A DNA stretch of 40,564 bases, taken from Paracoccaceae bacterium (lineage in GTDB: Bacteria > Pseudomonadota > Alphaproteobacteria > Rhodobacterales > Rhodobacteraceae). Shown piece after piece: positions 16,554 through 26,062 of the stretch (its first letter is position 1; every line of letters starts with the position of its first letter). Location of the stretch: contig JABSSD010000094.1 of NCBI GenBank assembly GCA_013214575.1, positions 1-40,564 on the forward strand. The letters are read 5' to 3'. Under the pieces are notes generated by a model. That model had not been told where the DNA came from. It did no database searches and was given only the letters and a program-made list of their open reading frames with translations. The translations under genes were made by a program, and so were the position numbers.

Positions 16554-17090
16554 TTACTGATTCGGTTTAAGTTTGCTTTGCAGCTCCGCCAAGCCGGCAA
16601 AGGGCCGGGTGTCCTCGTCCCGCATCGGGCTCTGGCCCGGTTTGGTGTAGACAGACTCGCCCAGTTCGGCGCTTTCTTTTCGCGGGTATTGGGGCAGCGC
16701 CAGCGCCAGTGCTTCGATCAGGATGGCGTAGGGGTCGATGTGGCTCTGTAGCTGCTCGACATTGTCATCCCCGGGTATTTCCACCTCTGGTTCATCGCTG
16801 GTCTCGGCTCTGGCCAGAAAGTACCGCTTTACCGGTATATCAATCCGCGCGGTGATCGGATCCAGTGAAATAACGCAGTTTTGCAGGGCTGTCGCCCCCA
16901 GAGTGGCGGTCAGCAACCAGTCATGGCGATCCTGGGCTTCTATCTTGCCGGCGAATTTTACCTTGCGCAAACCGCGCAGCCCCAGTTCCTTAGCCAGGGC
17001 TGTCAACATGGCGATATCCGGCCGGATATCAAAGGTGGTGGGGCGATTTTGCGGCAGATCGGCAACGCGTAGGGCGAGGCTGTCAGTCAT
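16554..17090 (-). CDS. DUF177 (YceD-like) protein
   Basis: 178-residue member of the DUF177 family, which is linked across bacteria and plants to 23S rRNA accumulation and is usually encoded before rpmF, as here. The recognisable pieces are a central beta-rich region (KVKFAGKIEAQDRHDWLLTA, then ATALQNCVISLDPITARID) and the conserved late segment IDPYAILIEALALALPQYPR. The alphaproteobacterial form lacks some cysteines of other members. Start ATG 17090; the ribosome site is weak. Confidence 0.85.
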   Translation of the reverse strand: MTDSLALRVADLPQNRPTTFDIRPDIAMLTALAKELGLRGLRKVKFAGKIEAQDRHDWLLTATLGATALQNCVISLDPITARIDIPVKRYFLARAETSDEPEVEIPGDDNVEQLQSHIDPYAILIEALALALPQYPRKESAELGESVYTKPGQSPMRDEDTRPFAGLAELQSKLKPNQ

Positions 17091-17175
17091 TGGGTGAACT
17101 TTCGTTTCTTGAACCGGAGGCCGGGTTTAGGTAATCGGGATCAAAGGCGTTATCAAGCCGCGACGGGAGAACAGC

Positions 17176-17643
17176 ATGTTGGCAAGGGCAGATTGGTTTA
17201 AATCGGCGATCAGAATTGTGGTTTTGGTTGGGGCAGGAGTGGCCATGGCAGGCTGCACGGCACAATATCGCAACCACGGCTATGTGCCGACCGAAGAGGA
17301 TCTCGCCGAGGTTGTCGTTGGTGTTGATACGCGGGATTCGGTTGCTGAATCCATCGGGGCACCGTCGTCGTCGGGGGTTCTGGACGAAAGCGGCTATTAT
17401 TATGTCGCCACCCGATTGCGGCATTATGGTGCCAGCCAACCAAAACCGGTGTCGCGGGAACTGGTGGCCATCAGTTTTGATCGCTCCGGGGTGGTCAGCG
17501 GTGTTGAACGCTTTGGTCTGGAAGATGGCCAGGTGATTCCCCTGGAACGCCGGGTGACCAGTTCCGGCATCCAGGATAGTACATTCCTGCGGCAGTTGCT
17601 GGGCAGCATTGGCAATATTTCACCCGGTGCCTTGGTTGATTGA
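17176..17643 (+). CDS. BamE/SmpA-OmlA family outer-membrane lipoprotein
   Basis: 155-residue lipoprotein: basic N-terminus, hydrophobic stretch and lipobox AMAGC with the lipidated Cys27. The mature part has the SmpA/OmlA fold (YVPTEEDLAEVVVGVDTRDS, VAESIGAPSSSGVLDE, then YYYVATRL and VAISFDRSGVVSGVERF). BamE homologues are small subunits of the beta-barrel assembly machine. The ATG at 17176 follows GGGAG. Divergent from the DUF177 gene with 85 bases between. Confidence 0.88.
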   Translation: MLARADWFKSAIRIVVLVGAGVAMAGCTAQYRNHGYVPTEEDLAEVVVGVDTRDSVAESIGAPSSSGVLDESGYYYVATRLRHYGASQPKPVSRELVAISFDRSGVVSGVERFGLEDGQVIPLERRVTSSGIQDSTFLRQLLGSIGNISPGALVD

Positions 17644-17703
17644 TCGGGAGCAGCAGCCTGTTGCCAGCAGGCGGCAGGTCGCAGCGGTTTATCGGGGTTC
17701 GCC

Positions 17704-18450
17704 ATGTCAAAGCGCCCGGATATTCTAAGCAGCGGCCGCTATCGGGTCCGGTTTGCTGCCGGGCAAAAAGATATGGCCGCCGCCCAGGCGTTGCGAAGCC
17801 TGTGTTTCGGCACTGGTCACAGCGATCTGGACGACTTTGATGCCCTGTGTTGCCATATCCTGATCGAGGAGATTTCATCGGCGGATCTGGTTTGCTGCTT
17901 TCGGGTTCTGCAACTGGCGGATGGCCGGGAGATCTCGCACAGCTATTCGGCGCAGTTCTATGGGCTGTCCCGGCTGGCGAATTACCCGCATCCGATGATT
18001 GAGGTTGGACGGTTTTGCAGTCACCCAAGCCGCAGCGACCCAGATGTACTGCGCCTGGCCTGGGCGGCCCTGACCCGCATCGTTGACGGCCACGGCGTGC
18101 AGATGCTGTTTGGCTGTTCTTCCTTTGCGGGCACCGAGGTTGGCCGCCACCAGAATGCCTTTGCGGTGTTGCAGCAGCGATATCTGGCACCTGACCACTG
18201 GCGACCTCAGGCCAAGGCGGCAAATCTGGTGCGGTTTGCGCAGCTGCAACAGCCCGACGCAAACGCGTCACAGGTCTTTCTGCAGGTGCCGCCCCTGTTG
18301 CGCAGTTATTTGATGATGGGCGGCTGGGTCAGCGATCATGCGGTGGTGGATACGGATTTAAACACGCTGCATGTCTTTACCGGCTTGGAGATCGGCGCGA
18401 TCCCCGCCTCTCGCCAACGTTTGCTGCGGGGGCTGGCCGGGGGGTTTTAG
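17704..18450 (+). CDS. olsB: L-ornithine N-acyltransferase (OlsB-like)
   Basis: 248-residue GNAT-superfamily acyltransferase of the OlsB type, which N-acylates ornithine from 3-hydroxyacyl-ACP as the first step of ornithine lipid synthesis. Family features are the N-terminal RYRVRFAAGQKDMAAAQALR, LRSLCFG and the IEVGRFCSHPS core, then ALTRIVDGHGVQMLFGCSSF. The second enzyme of the pathway, OlsA (PlsC-like), is often adjacent in this group but not here. It follows the bamE-like gene by 60 bases and could be cotranscribed with it. Substrate is inferred from family only. Confidence 0.85.
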   Translation: MSKRPDILSSGRYRVRFAAGQKDMAAAQALRSLCFGTGHSDLDDFDALCCHILIEEISSADLVCCFRVLQLADGREISHSYSAQFYGLSRLANYPHPMIEVGRFCSHPSRSDPDVLRLAWAALTRIVDGHGVQMLFGCSSFAGTEVGRHQNAFAVLQQRYLAPDHWRPQAKAANLVRFAQLQQPDANASQVFLQVPPLLRSYLMMGGWVSDHAVVDTDLNTLHVFTGLEIGAIPASRQRLLRGLAGGF

Positions 18451-18472
18451 GTATTTAGGACAAGAAGAAATC
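18449..18472. repeat. Dispersed 3' element, copy 4 (inverted)
   Basis: Reads gtatttaggacaagaagaaa, directly adjoining the olsB stop codon. The reverse complement aligns with the core of copies 1 and 2. Confidence 0.5.
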
Positions 18473-18530
18473 AGCCGGATGACGAGGAGTTGGCGTTGAC
18501 CTGCCTGAGGCAGCGCGGTAGCAGGCTGCC

Positions 18531-20336
18531 ATGGCACGTATTCCTCTTTTGCAGATGTCCGGTATTGCGCTGACCTTTGGTGGCGATCCGGTGTTTTCCG
18601 ATCTTGATCTGGTGGTTCAACCCAGCGACCGTGTGGCGCTGGTTGGCCGTAATGGATCGGGTAAATCCACCCTAATGAAGGTCATGGCCGGCTTGGTTGA
18701 AGCCGACAAAGGCACCCTCGTTATCCCTCCGGGGCGATCCGTTGGCTATATGGAGCAGGATCCGACCATGGAGGGCTTTGCCACCCTGGGCGATTTTGCC
18801 TGCAGCGAGCTGGACCCCGGTGAACTGTATAAGGTTGAGCGGGCGGGCGAAGGGCTGAAGTTCGATCCGGCGCGGCCGATTGCAACCGCCTCAGGCGGTG
18901 AGCGCCGCCGTGCGGCGCTGGCCAAGCTGATGGCCGAATCACCCGATCTGATGCTGCTGGATGAGCCGACCAACCATTTGGACATTCAGGCCATCGGCTG
19001 GCTGGAGCGGGAGTTGAAGAGCACTCGCGCAGCCTATGTGCTGATTTCCCACGACCGGGCGTTTTTGCGGGCCCTGACCCGCGCCACGCTGTGGATCGAC
19101 CGGGGCCAGGTGCGGCGGCAGGAAAAGGGATTTGAGGATTTTGAGGCCTGGCGCGATACCATCTGGGAAGAAGAGGACATGCAGCGCCACAAGCTGAACC
19201 GGCTGATCAAGGCGGAATCCCGCTGGGCGGTCGAAGGCATCAGTGCGCGGCGCAAGCGGAACATGGGCCGGGTGCGGGCGCTGGGTGAGCTGCGGGATGA
19301 GCGCGCCGGCCAGATCAAACGTCAGGGAACGGCGGATTTCGCGCTGGACACCTCGCCCAAATCCGGGCGCAAGGTGATCGAGGCGGTTGGCGTCACCAAG
19401 GGCTTTGGTGACAAGCAGATCGTGGTGGATTTCTCGCTGAAGGTGCAGCGCGGCGACCGGGTGGCCTTTGTTGGCCCCAATGGGGTGGGCAAGACCACGC
19501 TGCTGAATATGCTTTTGGGGCTGGAAGCGCCGGATGTAGGCACCATCACCCAGGGCACCAAGCTGGAAATCGCCATGTTCGACCAGGCGCGGGATCAGCT
19601 GAACCCGGATCTGAGCCTGTGGGACAATCTGACCACCGACCCTGAGATGGGGGTTTCCGGCAAGTCAGATCAGGTGATGGTGCGCGGTATGCCCAAACAC
19701 GTGATCGGCTATCTGAAGGATTTCCTGTTTGACGAAAGTCAGGCGCGGGCGCCGGTGCGATCCCTGTCGGGGGGCGAAAAGGCGCGGTTGCTGCTGGCCA
19801 AACTGATGGCGCGGCAAAGCAACCTGCTGGTATTGGATGAGCCGACCAACGATCTGGATATCGAAACGCTGGATCTGTTGCAGGAGTTGCTGGACAGCTA
19901 CGACGGCACGGTGCTGCTGGTCAGCCACGACCGGGACTTTCTCGACCGGGTGGCCACCACCACCATTGCCATGGAGGGCGATGGCAATGCCACCGCCTAT
20001 GCCGGTGGCTGGAGCGATTATCTGCTCCAGCGAGGCCCTGTCGCAGGCGAGAAACCCGAAAGGGTAAAAGGCTCTAAGGGCAAGGCCAAGCAAGAGGCTA
20101 AGGCGGTCTCGGGACTGTCGTTCACGGAAAAACACCGGCTGGAGACCCTGCCGGCGGAGATCGAACGGCTGGAGCGGGAAATTGCCAAGCTGGAGGGGTT
20201 GATGGCGGATCCTGAGCTGTTCACCAAACAACCGGTGAAGTTTAGGAAGGCCCATGAGGCGCTGGAGCAGCGGCAGCAGAAACTGGCGGCCTCGGAGGAA
20301 GAATGGATGGTGCTGGAGGAAAAGGCCGGCGGCTGA
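18531..20336 (+). CDS. ABC-F ATPase, Uup-like
   Basis: Soluble tandem ATP-binding cassette protein (601 residues) without membrane helices. Cassette 1 has Walker A GRNGSGKST (39-47), signature SGGERRRAALA and Walker B LMLLDEPTNHLD. Cassette 2 has GPNGVGKTT, LSGGEKARLLLA and LLVLDEPTNDLD, joined by an arginine/lysine-rich ABC-F linker (RRKRNMGRVRALGEL). A C-terminal charged coiled coil (EKHRLETLPAEIERLEREIA...) favours Uup over EttA, which lacks it. ABC-F proteins act on the ribosome; Uup is also linked to replication and branched DNA. Start at ATG 18531. Confidence 0.9.
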   Translation: MARIPLLQMSGIALTFGGDPVFSDLDLVVQPSDRVALVGRNGSGKSTLMKVMAGLVEADKGTLVIPPGRSVGYMEQDPTMEGFATLGDFACSELDPGELYKVERAGEGLKFDPARPIATASGGERRRAALAKLMAESPDLMLLDEPTNHLDIQAIGWLERELKSTRAAYVLISHDRAFLRALTRATLWIDRGQVRRQEKGFEDFEAWRDTIWEEEDMQRHKLNRLIKAESRWAVEGISARRKRNMGRVRALGELRDERAGQIKRQGTADFALDTSPKSGRKVIEAVGVTKGFGDKQIVVDFSLKVQRGDRVAFVGPNGVGKTTLLNMLLGLEAPDVGTITQGTKLEIAMFDQARDQLNPDLSLWDNLTTDPEMGVSGKSDQVMVRGMPKHVIGYLKDFLFDESQARAPVRSLSGGEKARLLLAKLMARQSNLLVLDEPTNDLDIETLDLLQELLDSYDGTVLLVSHDRDFLDRVATTTIAMEGDGNATAYAGGWSDYLLQRGPVAGEKPERVKGSKGKAKQEAKAVSGLSFTEKHRLETLPAEIERLEREIAKLEGLMADPELFTKQPVKFRKAHEALEQRQQKLAASEEEWMVLEEKAGG

Positions 20337-20354
20337 GTCTGCATCACTCAACTT

Positions 20355-20446
20355 AAAAAACAGGGAGGGGCGCTGCCCCCTCTGGGGAGCCAATGAATTG
20401 GCGCCCCATTTACCCCTGGGATATTTTCAGCCAGATGAAGCTGGGG
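20355..20446. repeat. Hairpin plus dispersed 3' element, copy 5
   Basis: The hairpin gaggggcgctgccccctc (20363-20380 region) is followed by gggatattttcagccagatg, a variant of the dispersed core in inverted orientation. It sits between the convergent ABC-F and acetyltransferase genes and probably serves as transcription end for one or both. Confidence 0.5.
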
Positions 20447-20460
20447 CGTTTTGGTCTGTA

Positions 20461-21015
20461 TTAGCTGGCAAGTGCCCGGGCCGGTGAGCCGACAACAGTT
20501 GTTGCAGCTGCGACATCGCGCAGGACCACAGAGCCGGCTCCGATAATAGCCCGGTCACAAATCGTTACACCGGGCATGATGAGTGCCCCGCCGCCGATCC
20601 AGACGTCGTGGCCTATGGTGACAGGTAGGGCAATTTCCTGGCCCTGGCTGCGCAATGCTGCGTCTTTGTGGTGTTGGGCGCAGTAGATTTGCACATTAGG
20701 GCCAAACATGCAGCGGTCGCCGATGGTGACTGGGGCGCTGTCCAGAATGGTGCAACCGGCATTCAGATAGACGTTGTCACCAAGGGAGATGTTGATCCCA
20801 TAGGCGCAGTGAAACGGCGCCTCAATAAAACACTGGCTGCCATGGGCGGCAAACAGCTTTGCCAGTGGCGGGCTGAAGGGGGTGTTTTGGTCAGGTGCCG
20901 CAATGTTGTGCTGGTGAACAGCGCCGCGTGCCGCGTGGCGCAAAACGTCCAGTTCCGGATCCAGGCAGCAGTACCAGTCACCGGATTGCATCTTTTCGCG
21001 TTCGGTTGTTGCCAC
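20461..21015 (-). CDS. Maltose/galactoside O-acetyltransferase family protein
   Basis: 184-residue left-handed beta-helix acetyltransferase of the Maa/NodL/LacA type: N-terminal MATTEREKMQSGDWY cap, FHCAYGINISLGDNVYLNAG, then TIGDRCMFGPNVQIYCAQHH with the catalytic histidine, and hexapeptide repeats VTIGHDVWIGGGALIMPGV and AIIGAGSVVLRDV. It transfers acetyl from acetyl-CoA to a sugar; the substrate is not evident. Start is GTG at 21015 with an AGGAG site. It follows the SDR gene by 31 bases in the same direction. Confidence 0.9.
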   Translation of the reverse strand: MATTEREKMQSGDWYCCLDPELDVLRHAARGAVHQHNIAAPDQNTPFSPPLAKLFAAHGSQCFIEAPFHCAYGINISLGDNVYLNAGCTILDSAPVTIGDRCMFGPNVQIYCAQHHKDAALRSQGQEIALPVTIGHDVWIGGGALIMPGVTICDRAIIGAGSVVLRDVAAATTVVGSPARALAS

Positions 21016-21046
21016 TTTGGTCTCCTGCTGCCTGATTTTTTACGCC

Positions 21047-21802
21047 CTATCGCATGCGCAAGGCACCGTCGAGACGGATGACTTCACCATTCAGATAGCC
21101 CATCTCGACAATAAAGCCGGCGGTGCGGCCATATTCGGAGGGGGTGCCCAAACGGGTCGGGTTTGGCACATCTTCGGCCAGTTGTTGTTGCACCTCTTCG
21201 GGCAGGCCGGCCAGCATCGGGGTCATGAAGATCCCCGGTGCAATGGTCATCACCCGAATGCCGGTGGAGGCCAGATCGCGGGCCATCGGCAGGCACATGC
21301 CAACGATACCGCCCTTGGAGGCCGCATAGGCAACCTGACCTTTTTGACCGTCAAAAGCCGCAACCGAGGCGGTGTTGATGATCACCCCACGGGCACCGTC
21401 GGGCTCGGGCTCATTTTTGGCAATTTCCACCGCAGCGAGGCGCGCCACATTGAAGGTGCCGACCAGATTGATGTCGATGGTGCGCTGGTAGGCGTCCAGC
21501 GGGTGCGGCCCGTCGCGGCCAACAGTTTTGATACCATAGGCGATGCCGGCGCAGTTCACACAGGCGGTAATCTTTCCCATCTTGCCGGAGGCGTATTGCA
21601 TCGCGACAAGGACCGAATCCTCGTCGGTAACATCGGTCTGGATGAAGTGTCCGCCGATTTCGGCAGCAATGGCTGGACCGCGCTCGGCGTCCCGGTCCAG
21701 AATTGTGACTTGGGCTCCGTTTTCGGCGAAGTGACGTGCGGTGGCTTCCCCCAGTCCCGAAGCGCCGCCCGTGATGACGGCGGCTGTGGTCGACAATTTC
21801 AT
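21047..21802 (-). CDS. SDR oxidoreductase, 3-hydroxyacyl-CoA dehydrogenase type II-like
   Basis: 251-residue classical short-chain dehydrogenase. The NAD-binding TGGASGLG lies at 11-18, the NCAG motif at 83-86, and the catalytic Ser146, Tyr159 and Lys163 (NTASV, YAASK). An aspartate at the end of strand 2 (ILDRDAE) indicates NAD rather than NADP. The segments GIAYGIKT and [14 protein letters not shown] resemble the HSD17B10 (type II hydroxyacyl-CoA dehydrogenase) subfamily. It likely acts on branched or short acyl-CoA, but no fatty-acid genes are adjacent. Confidence 0.88.
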   Translation of the reverse strand: MKLSTTAAVITGGASGLGEATARHFAENGAQVTILDRDAERGPAIAAEIGGHFIQTDVTDEDSVLVAMQYASGKMGKITACVNCAGIAYGIKTVGRDGPHPLDAYQRTIDINLVGTFNVARLAAVEIAKNEPEPDGARGVIINTASVAAFDGQKGQVAYAASKGGIVGMCLPMARDLASTGIRVMTIAPGIFMTPMLAGLPEEVQQQLAEDVPNPTRLGTPSEYGRTAGFIVEMGYLNGEVIRLDGALRMR

Positions 21803-21853
21803 GAGCGCAGGTCCTTGTGCTATTTGAACAGGCGTTCAGATAATCACATGCGC

Positions 21854-22798
21854 CTAGAGCTGTCCAGTTTTCCGGGGCGTCATTGTCTGGCGATCGAGCG
21901 CCGCCAGGGGCCGCAGCAGGCGCCCCATAGGCGGCCAATAAAGCCAGCTGCCACCCAGGGTGTGCAACTGGGCGCCGGTTCCGAGTTTGAAGCGGGCCAG
22001 CCCCGCTGCATCTTCGGTATTGATCAGCCCGAGATCCAGTTCGGTGTAGTCATTGGCGGCCAGCCAGTTGATGGCTTGCCACATCAGCAGATTATGGGCT
22101 GACACTGCGCGACCCCGATCGGTGGAATGGCTGATATGGTAGCTGGCGCTGGTGCCATGACAGAGGATCAGCACGGCGGCGACGCAGTCTTTGCCGTCAA
22201 AGGCCTGAAACAGTTTTGCCTTGCCGGGGTTGGTACGCACATAGGCCAGTGTCAGATCCTGCGGCCAGTTGCGATAGCCACGCTGGCCCTGTTGTTTGGC
22301 GTCGGCCTGAAACAACCAGTGGGCCGGGTCCACCGGCATGGTCTGGCGGCTCACCCTCAGGCTTTGCGATTCGGCATGCTTTAGCCGGTTCCGCCATTTT
22401 TGGTGAAGGGCGGCGCGGCGCTGCTCCTTGGGGGCGGTCAGATCCAGCCGGGCAATCCGGGCTGGGCTCATCACTGGGACGGCGCCGAGCCTGGCCTGAT
22501 CCGGGGTTGGGCTTTCGGGGGACAGGATGACAGGGGTGCGGCGCAACCCCTGTTCCTGCAACATTTCCAGCAGCCGCAGGGGCTTGTCGATCGGCGCACG
22601 GTTGACCATGGCGACATCCAAAAACCGCCAAATTCGGCGACGCATGACCAGAGTATTGTTGAGCTGGTCAAGAATCAGCGGTGCTTGACCACGATAGCGT
22701 AAGGCGCGCGCAAATTCTGGCGACTGGGCGATGGAGCGGATGGGGGTGGCGCGTTGTATGGGGCGGGGCATGACATCTGCTGGCATAAAATCAAACAT
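21854..22798 (-). CDS. FemAB/GNAT-type (Acetyltransf_6) transferase
   Basis: 314-residue protein with a tandem-GNAT-like fold. The C-terminal half carries KLFQAFDGKDCVAAVLILCH, the conserved Y-H-I-S-H-S region, AHNLLMWQAINWLAANDYTE and LDLGLINTEDAAGLARFK, typical of the Acetyltransf_6/FemAB-related domain. The N-terminal half (LTAPKEQRRAALHQKWRNRL) matches the same family. The frame stays open far upstream, but the ATG at 22798 is the first in the coding-like part. Substrate unknown; relatives aminoacylate peptidoglycan precursors or tRNA-dependent lipids. Confidence 0.78.
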   Translation of the reverse strand: MFDFMPADVMPRPIQRATPIRSIAQSPEFARALRYRGQAPLILDQLNNTLVMRRRIWRFLDVAMVNRAPIDKPLRLLEMLQEQGLRRTPVILSPESPTPDQARLGAVPVMSPARIARLDLTAPKEQRRAALHQKWRNRLKHAESQSLRVSRQTMPVDPAHWLFQADAKQQGQRGYRNWPQDLTLAYVRTNPGKAKLFQAFDGKDCVAAVLILCHGTSASYHISHSTDRGRAVSAHNLLMWQAINWLAANDYTELDLGLINTEDAAGLARFKLGTGAQLHTLGGSWLYWPPMGRLLRPLAALDRQTMTPRKTGQL

Positions 22799-22843
22799 GA
22801 GCCCATTAACGCTGTTGAAACCTAAATGCTGGTTAATGAGACC

Positions 22844-22981
22844 ATGGAAAATCAATATAAAATCATGGGGCTCTCGGCGCCCGCTCCTCGGATGACCAGG
22901 GCCGCCGCATTCTTGCTGGCGACGGCGCTGTCGGTGCCCGTGTTCATCCTGCTGAACGGCATTGCCTGGCTGCTGGGCTGA
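22844..22981 (+). CDS. Small single-span membrane protein (45 aa)
   Basis: Encodes MENQYKIMGLSAPAPRMTRA followed by one hydrophobic helix (AAFLLATALSVPVFILLNGI) ending in AWLLG. Codon usage resembles neighbours and the charge pattern favours the N-terminus inside. It diverges from the FemAB-like gene with 45 bases between and has only a weak ribosome site, so expression is uncertain. I do not recognise the family. Confidence 0.5.
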   Translation: MENQYKIMGLSAPAPRMTRAAAFLLATALSVPVFILLNGIAWLLG

Positions 22982-23015
22982 TCCACGGGTGCCCCAGGCG
23001 GCTAAATTGCCAGCA

Positions 23016-23054
23016 AACATCACCGACCCCCAGAGACTGCGGGCCGGTGATGTT
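23016..23054 (-). terminator. Hairpin at the tyrS 3' end
   Basis: Arms aacatcaccg (23016-23025) and cggtgatgtt (23045-23054) enclose a 19-base GC-rich loop, starting three bases after the tyrS stop. The U-tract is short (TTT), so it is a modest terminator; it also serves the small plus-strand gene before it. Confidence 0.6.
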
Positions 23055-23057
23055 CAT

Positions 23058-24320
23058 TTAGGTATTTTGACCGTCGAGTTGCACCAGCGCATGGCGCTTT
23101 TTACCGGCGCTCAGCTTGATCGGCGAGGTCAGCGCATCGGCGGTGATCATCAGCCCGGCGTCGGTCAGCGGCGCATCATCCAGTTTGGCACCGTTCTCAG
23201 CGATAAGACGCTTGGCCTCCTTGCCGGTTTTTGCCAGCCCGGATTTTACGATCAACTGCACGATAGAGATACCATCGCCCAGATCCGCAGCGGACAGCGA
23301 CAGGGTGGGCAAATCGCCACCAATGCCGCCCTTTTCAAAGACTTCACGCGCGGTGGCCTCGGCCTTTGCGGCGGCATCAGCACCGTGCAACAGGGTTGTT
23401 ACTTCGTTTGCCAGACGTATCTTGGCCGCGTTGATCTCAGAGCCTTGCAGCGCCCCCAGACGATCACAGTCTTCGATCGGCAGCTCGGTATAGAGCTTCA
23501 GGAAGCGGCCAACATCGGCATCGGTGGTGTTGCGCCAGAATTGCCAAAATTCATAAGGTGACAGCATGTCGGGGTTCAGCCAGACCGCACCGGACAGCGA
23601 TTTGCCCATCTTCTTGCCATCCGAGGTGGTCAGCAACGGCGAGGTCAGGCCAAACACCTCCCCTTTGATGGTGCGGCGGGTCAGGTCGATACCATTGATG
23701 ATATTGCCCCACTGATCCGATCCGCCCATCTGCAGGATACAGCCATAGCGGCTGTGCAGCTCCATGAAATCATAGGCTTGCAGGATCATGTAGTTGAATT
23801 CGAGAAAGCTGAGCGATTGCTCGCGGTCCAGCCGTGATTTCACCGATTCAAACGCCAGCATCCGGTTGACCGAGAAGTGACGGCCAATGTCGCGCAGGAA
23901 TTCCAGGTAGTTCAACCCGACTAGCCATTCGGCATTGTTGATCATCACAGCGCCGTTTTTGTCGTCGCTATAGTCAACATAGGCCGAGAACACCCGCTTG
24001 ATGCCGGCGATATTATCGTCGATCTGCGCATCGGTCAGCAATGGCCGTTCATCCGCACGAAACGACGGATCCCCCACCTTGGTGGTGCCGCCGCCCATCA
24101 GGGTGATTGGCTTGTGGCCGGTTTTCTGGAACCAGCGCAGCATCATGATCTGGATCAGCGATCCAACATGCAGCGATTTGGCGGTGGCATCAAAACCGAT
24201 ATAGGCCGACTGGCCCGGGGTCATCAGGGCTTCGTCCAGCCCCTGATAATCGGTGCAATCGGCCAGATACCCGCGCTCTATCATTACGCGCATGAATTCC
24301 GATTTGGGATGGTAGGTCAT
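23058..24320 (-). CDS. tyrS: Tyrosine--tRNA ligase
   Basis: Class I aminoacyl-tRNA synthetase of 420 residues. HIGH-type motif HVGS at 51-54, Y40-I-G-F-D tyrosine pocket, [11 protein letters not shown] at 197-207, KMSKS-type loop KMGKS at 237-241, and a C-terminal S4-like RNA-binding domain from about residue 350 ([20 protein letters not shown]). The start at 24320 gives the standard N-terminus. It diverges from anmK across 140 bases holding both promoters. Confidence 0.97.
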   Translation of the reverse strand: MTYHPKSEFMRVMIERGYLADCTDYQGLDEALMTPGQSAYIGFDATAKSLHVGSLIQIMMLRWFQKTGHKPITLMGGGTTKVGDPSFRADERPLLTDAQIDDNIAGIKRVFSAYVDYSDDKNGAVMINNAEWLVGLNYLEFLRDIGRHFSVNRMLAFESVKSRLDREQSLSFLEFNYMILQAYDFMELHSRYGCILQMGGSDQWGNIINGIDLTRRTIKGEVFGLTSPLLTTSDGKKMGKSLSGAVWLNPDMLSPYEFWQFWRNTTDADVGRFLKLYTELPIEDCDRLGALQGSEINAAKIRLANEVTTLLHGADAAAKAEATAREVFEKGGIGGDLPTLSLSAADLGDGISIVQLIVKSGLAKTGKEAKRLIAENGAKLDDAPLTDAGLMITADALTSPIKLSAGKKRHALVQLDGQNT

Positions 24321-24460
24321 GATGTGCCTCGGCTATGGATTGCGTCGGCCTGTATAAAACGCAATTGCGGCAGTGGGAACAGGTGTTCGAGAGAAAAACA
24401 CTATCCTATAAGGATGGTTAACGGGCAGAGTAGACCCGGCAGGAGCAAAAGGGACTGAGA

Positions 24461-25582
24461 ATGAGCAATGCCATTTCCAAAACAGGTGTGGTGAAAGCAC
24501 TGGGCGCAATGAGCGGCACCTCGCTGGACGGCGTTGATGCCGCCATAGTTGAGACGGACGGCAATCAGATCCACGGCTTCGGGGTCTCGGCTTATCGCGG
24601 CTACTCAAAGGCTGAGAGAGAGGTGCTGCGCGCCGGCCTGGGATGTTGGGGCGGCGAGGCGGCCGAGGCGGCAGCGCGGGTGGTAGATGCCGCCCATGGC
24701 GAGCTGATGGCCGGGTTTTCGGACTATGATATCGCTGGCTTTCATGGCCAGACTCTGGCCCATGCGCCGCGTCATCAGGGCACATTTCAGGTGGGCGACG
24801 GCGCCGCTCTGGCTGAAACACTTGGCAAACCGGTGGTCTGGGATTTTCGCTCAGACGATGTGGCAATGGGCGGCGAGGGTGCGCCACTGGCGCCGTTCTT
24901 TCACTTTGCCTGTGCCAAATATCTGAACCTGCGCCAGCCGGTTTGTTTCCTGAACCTCGGCGGTGTTGGCAATCTTACCTATGTTGATCCGCGTCTGGAC
25001 AGAGCCGAGCAGTCGGGCGCATTGCTGGCCTTTGACACCGGCCCGGCCAATGCGCCGTTGAATGATCTGATGCAGGCCCGGCTGGGGCTGGAGATGGACG
25101 CTGGCGGTAAGATCGCGCAGCGTGGAACGGTTGAAACCGGCGCCTTGGAGCTGTTTCTGGCGGAGCCATTTTTCTCAAGACTTCCACCTAAGTCACTTGA
25201 TCGAAATGATTTCTCTGAAATGATCTCGCTGGTTGGAGAGCTGAGCGACGCCGATGCTGCCGCGACATTGACCGCAATGTGTGCCGCCGGAGTGGCGCAG
25301 GGCATGCAGCATTGCCCGCAGCAGCCGAGGGTGGTGCTGGCCACCGGCGGCGGCCGTCATAACCCGGTGCTGATGCAGATGCTGTCGGTGTCGCTGGATT
25401 GCCCGGTGCAACCGATTGAAGAGGTTGGGCTGGACGGTGACATGCTCGAGGCGCAGGCCTTTGGCTATCTGGCGGTGCGGGTTGCGCGGGGCATGGTCAC
25501 CTCGGCGCCCGGCACCACCGGGGTCAGCGCCTGTGTCGGCGGCGGCGTGGTCAGTGTGCCGGGGCACCGCCAAGTCGGGTAA
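24461..25582 (+). CDS. anmK: Anhydro-N-acetylmuramic acid kinase
   Basis: Phosphorylates and opens 1,6-anhydro-MurNAc in cell-wall recycling. 373 residues with the ATP loop [14 protein letters not shown] (16-29), the [14 protein letters not shown] region with the catalytic aspartate nearby, the [10 protein letters not shown] segment, the [14 protein letters not shown] loop and the late [13 protein letters not shown] motif. All hallmark loops are present. Its stop is three bases from the convergent DUF985 gene stop. The divergent tyrS-anmK arrangement is common in this group. Confidence 0.96.
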   Translation: MSNAISKTGVVKALGAMSGTSLDGVDAAIVETDGNQIHGFGVSAYRGYSKAEREVLRAGLGCWGGEAAEAAARVVDAAHGELMAGFSDYDIAGFHGQTLAHAPRHQGTFQVGDGAALAETLGKPVVWDFRSDDVAMGGEGAPLAPFFHFACAKYLNLRQPVCFLNLGGVGNLTYVDPRLDRAEQSGALLAFDTGPANAPLNDLMQARLGLEMDAGGKIAQRGTVETGALELFLAEPFFSRLPPKSLDRNDFSEMISLVGELSDADAAATLTAMCAAGVAQGMQHCPQQPRVVLATGGGRHNPVLMQMLSVSLDCPVQPIEEVGLDGDMLEAQAFGYLAVRVARGMVTSAPGTTGVSACVGGGVVSVPGHRQVG

Positions 25583-25585
25583 CGT

Positions 25586-26005
25586 TTAGCTGCGCGCAAT
25601 ATCAAAGCCCGGCGGCGCCAGCTCAAAGCCGTCAAACTGAAACCCCGGCGACACCGTGCAGCTGACCAATGTATAGTCGCCGGTACTGCGGGCGGCTTGC
25701 CAGTGGCCCTTTGGCACCAGGATCTGCGGCTCACCTTCACGCAGGTCCGGGCTCAGCATATGGTCCCGCGCCGGACCACGATCTGTCGGCGCCAGCGACA
25801 GCACCAGCGGCGCGCCACAATGAAACAGCCAGATCTCGGTGGCATCGACCCGGTGCCAATGGCTGCGCTCATTGGCGGCCAATAGAAAGTAAATGCAGGT
25901 GCCAGTGGCCCGACCCTCATTCTCCGCCTGCCAGGTCTGCCGGTACCAGCCACCCTCGGGGTGGGGGTGCAGGTCAAGCCGGGCGATAATCTCCTGTGCC
26001 GTCAT
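25586..26005 (-). CDS. DUF985 cupin-fold protein
   Basis: 139-residue small beta-barrel protein. DUF985 signatures are LDLHPHPEGGWYRQTW near the N-terminus, YFLLAANERSHWHRVDATEIW (its metal-site histidines resemble a cupin), and PKGHWQAA followed by YTLVSCTVSPGFQFDGFEL. The ATG at 26005 has an AAAGGAG site; the longer frame to 26074 overlaps the selO leader and is rejected. Function not established, probably a metal-dependent isomerase-like or sugar-binding protein. Convergent with anmK and divergent from selO. Confidence 0.85.
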   Translation of the reverse strand: MTAQEIIARLDLHPHPEGGWYRQTWQAENEGRATGTCIYFLLAANERSHWHRVDATEIWLFHCGAPLVLSLAPTDRGPARDHMLSPDLREGEPQILVPKGHWQAARSTGDYTLVSCTVSPGFQFDGFELAPPGFDIARS

Positions 26006-26062
26006 AGAATTTCGCGCTCCTTTATGGCTGGAAATTCCAGTCCCGATGCATATGTTGTGGGC

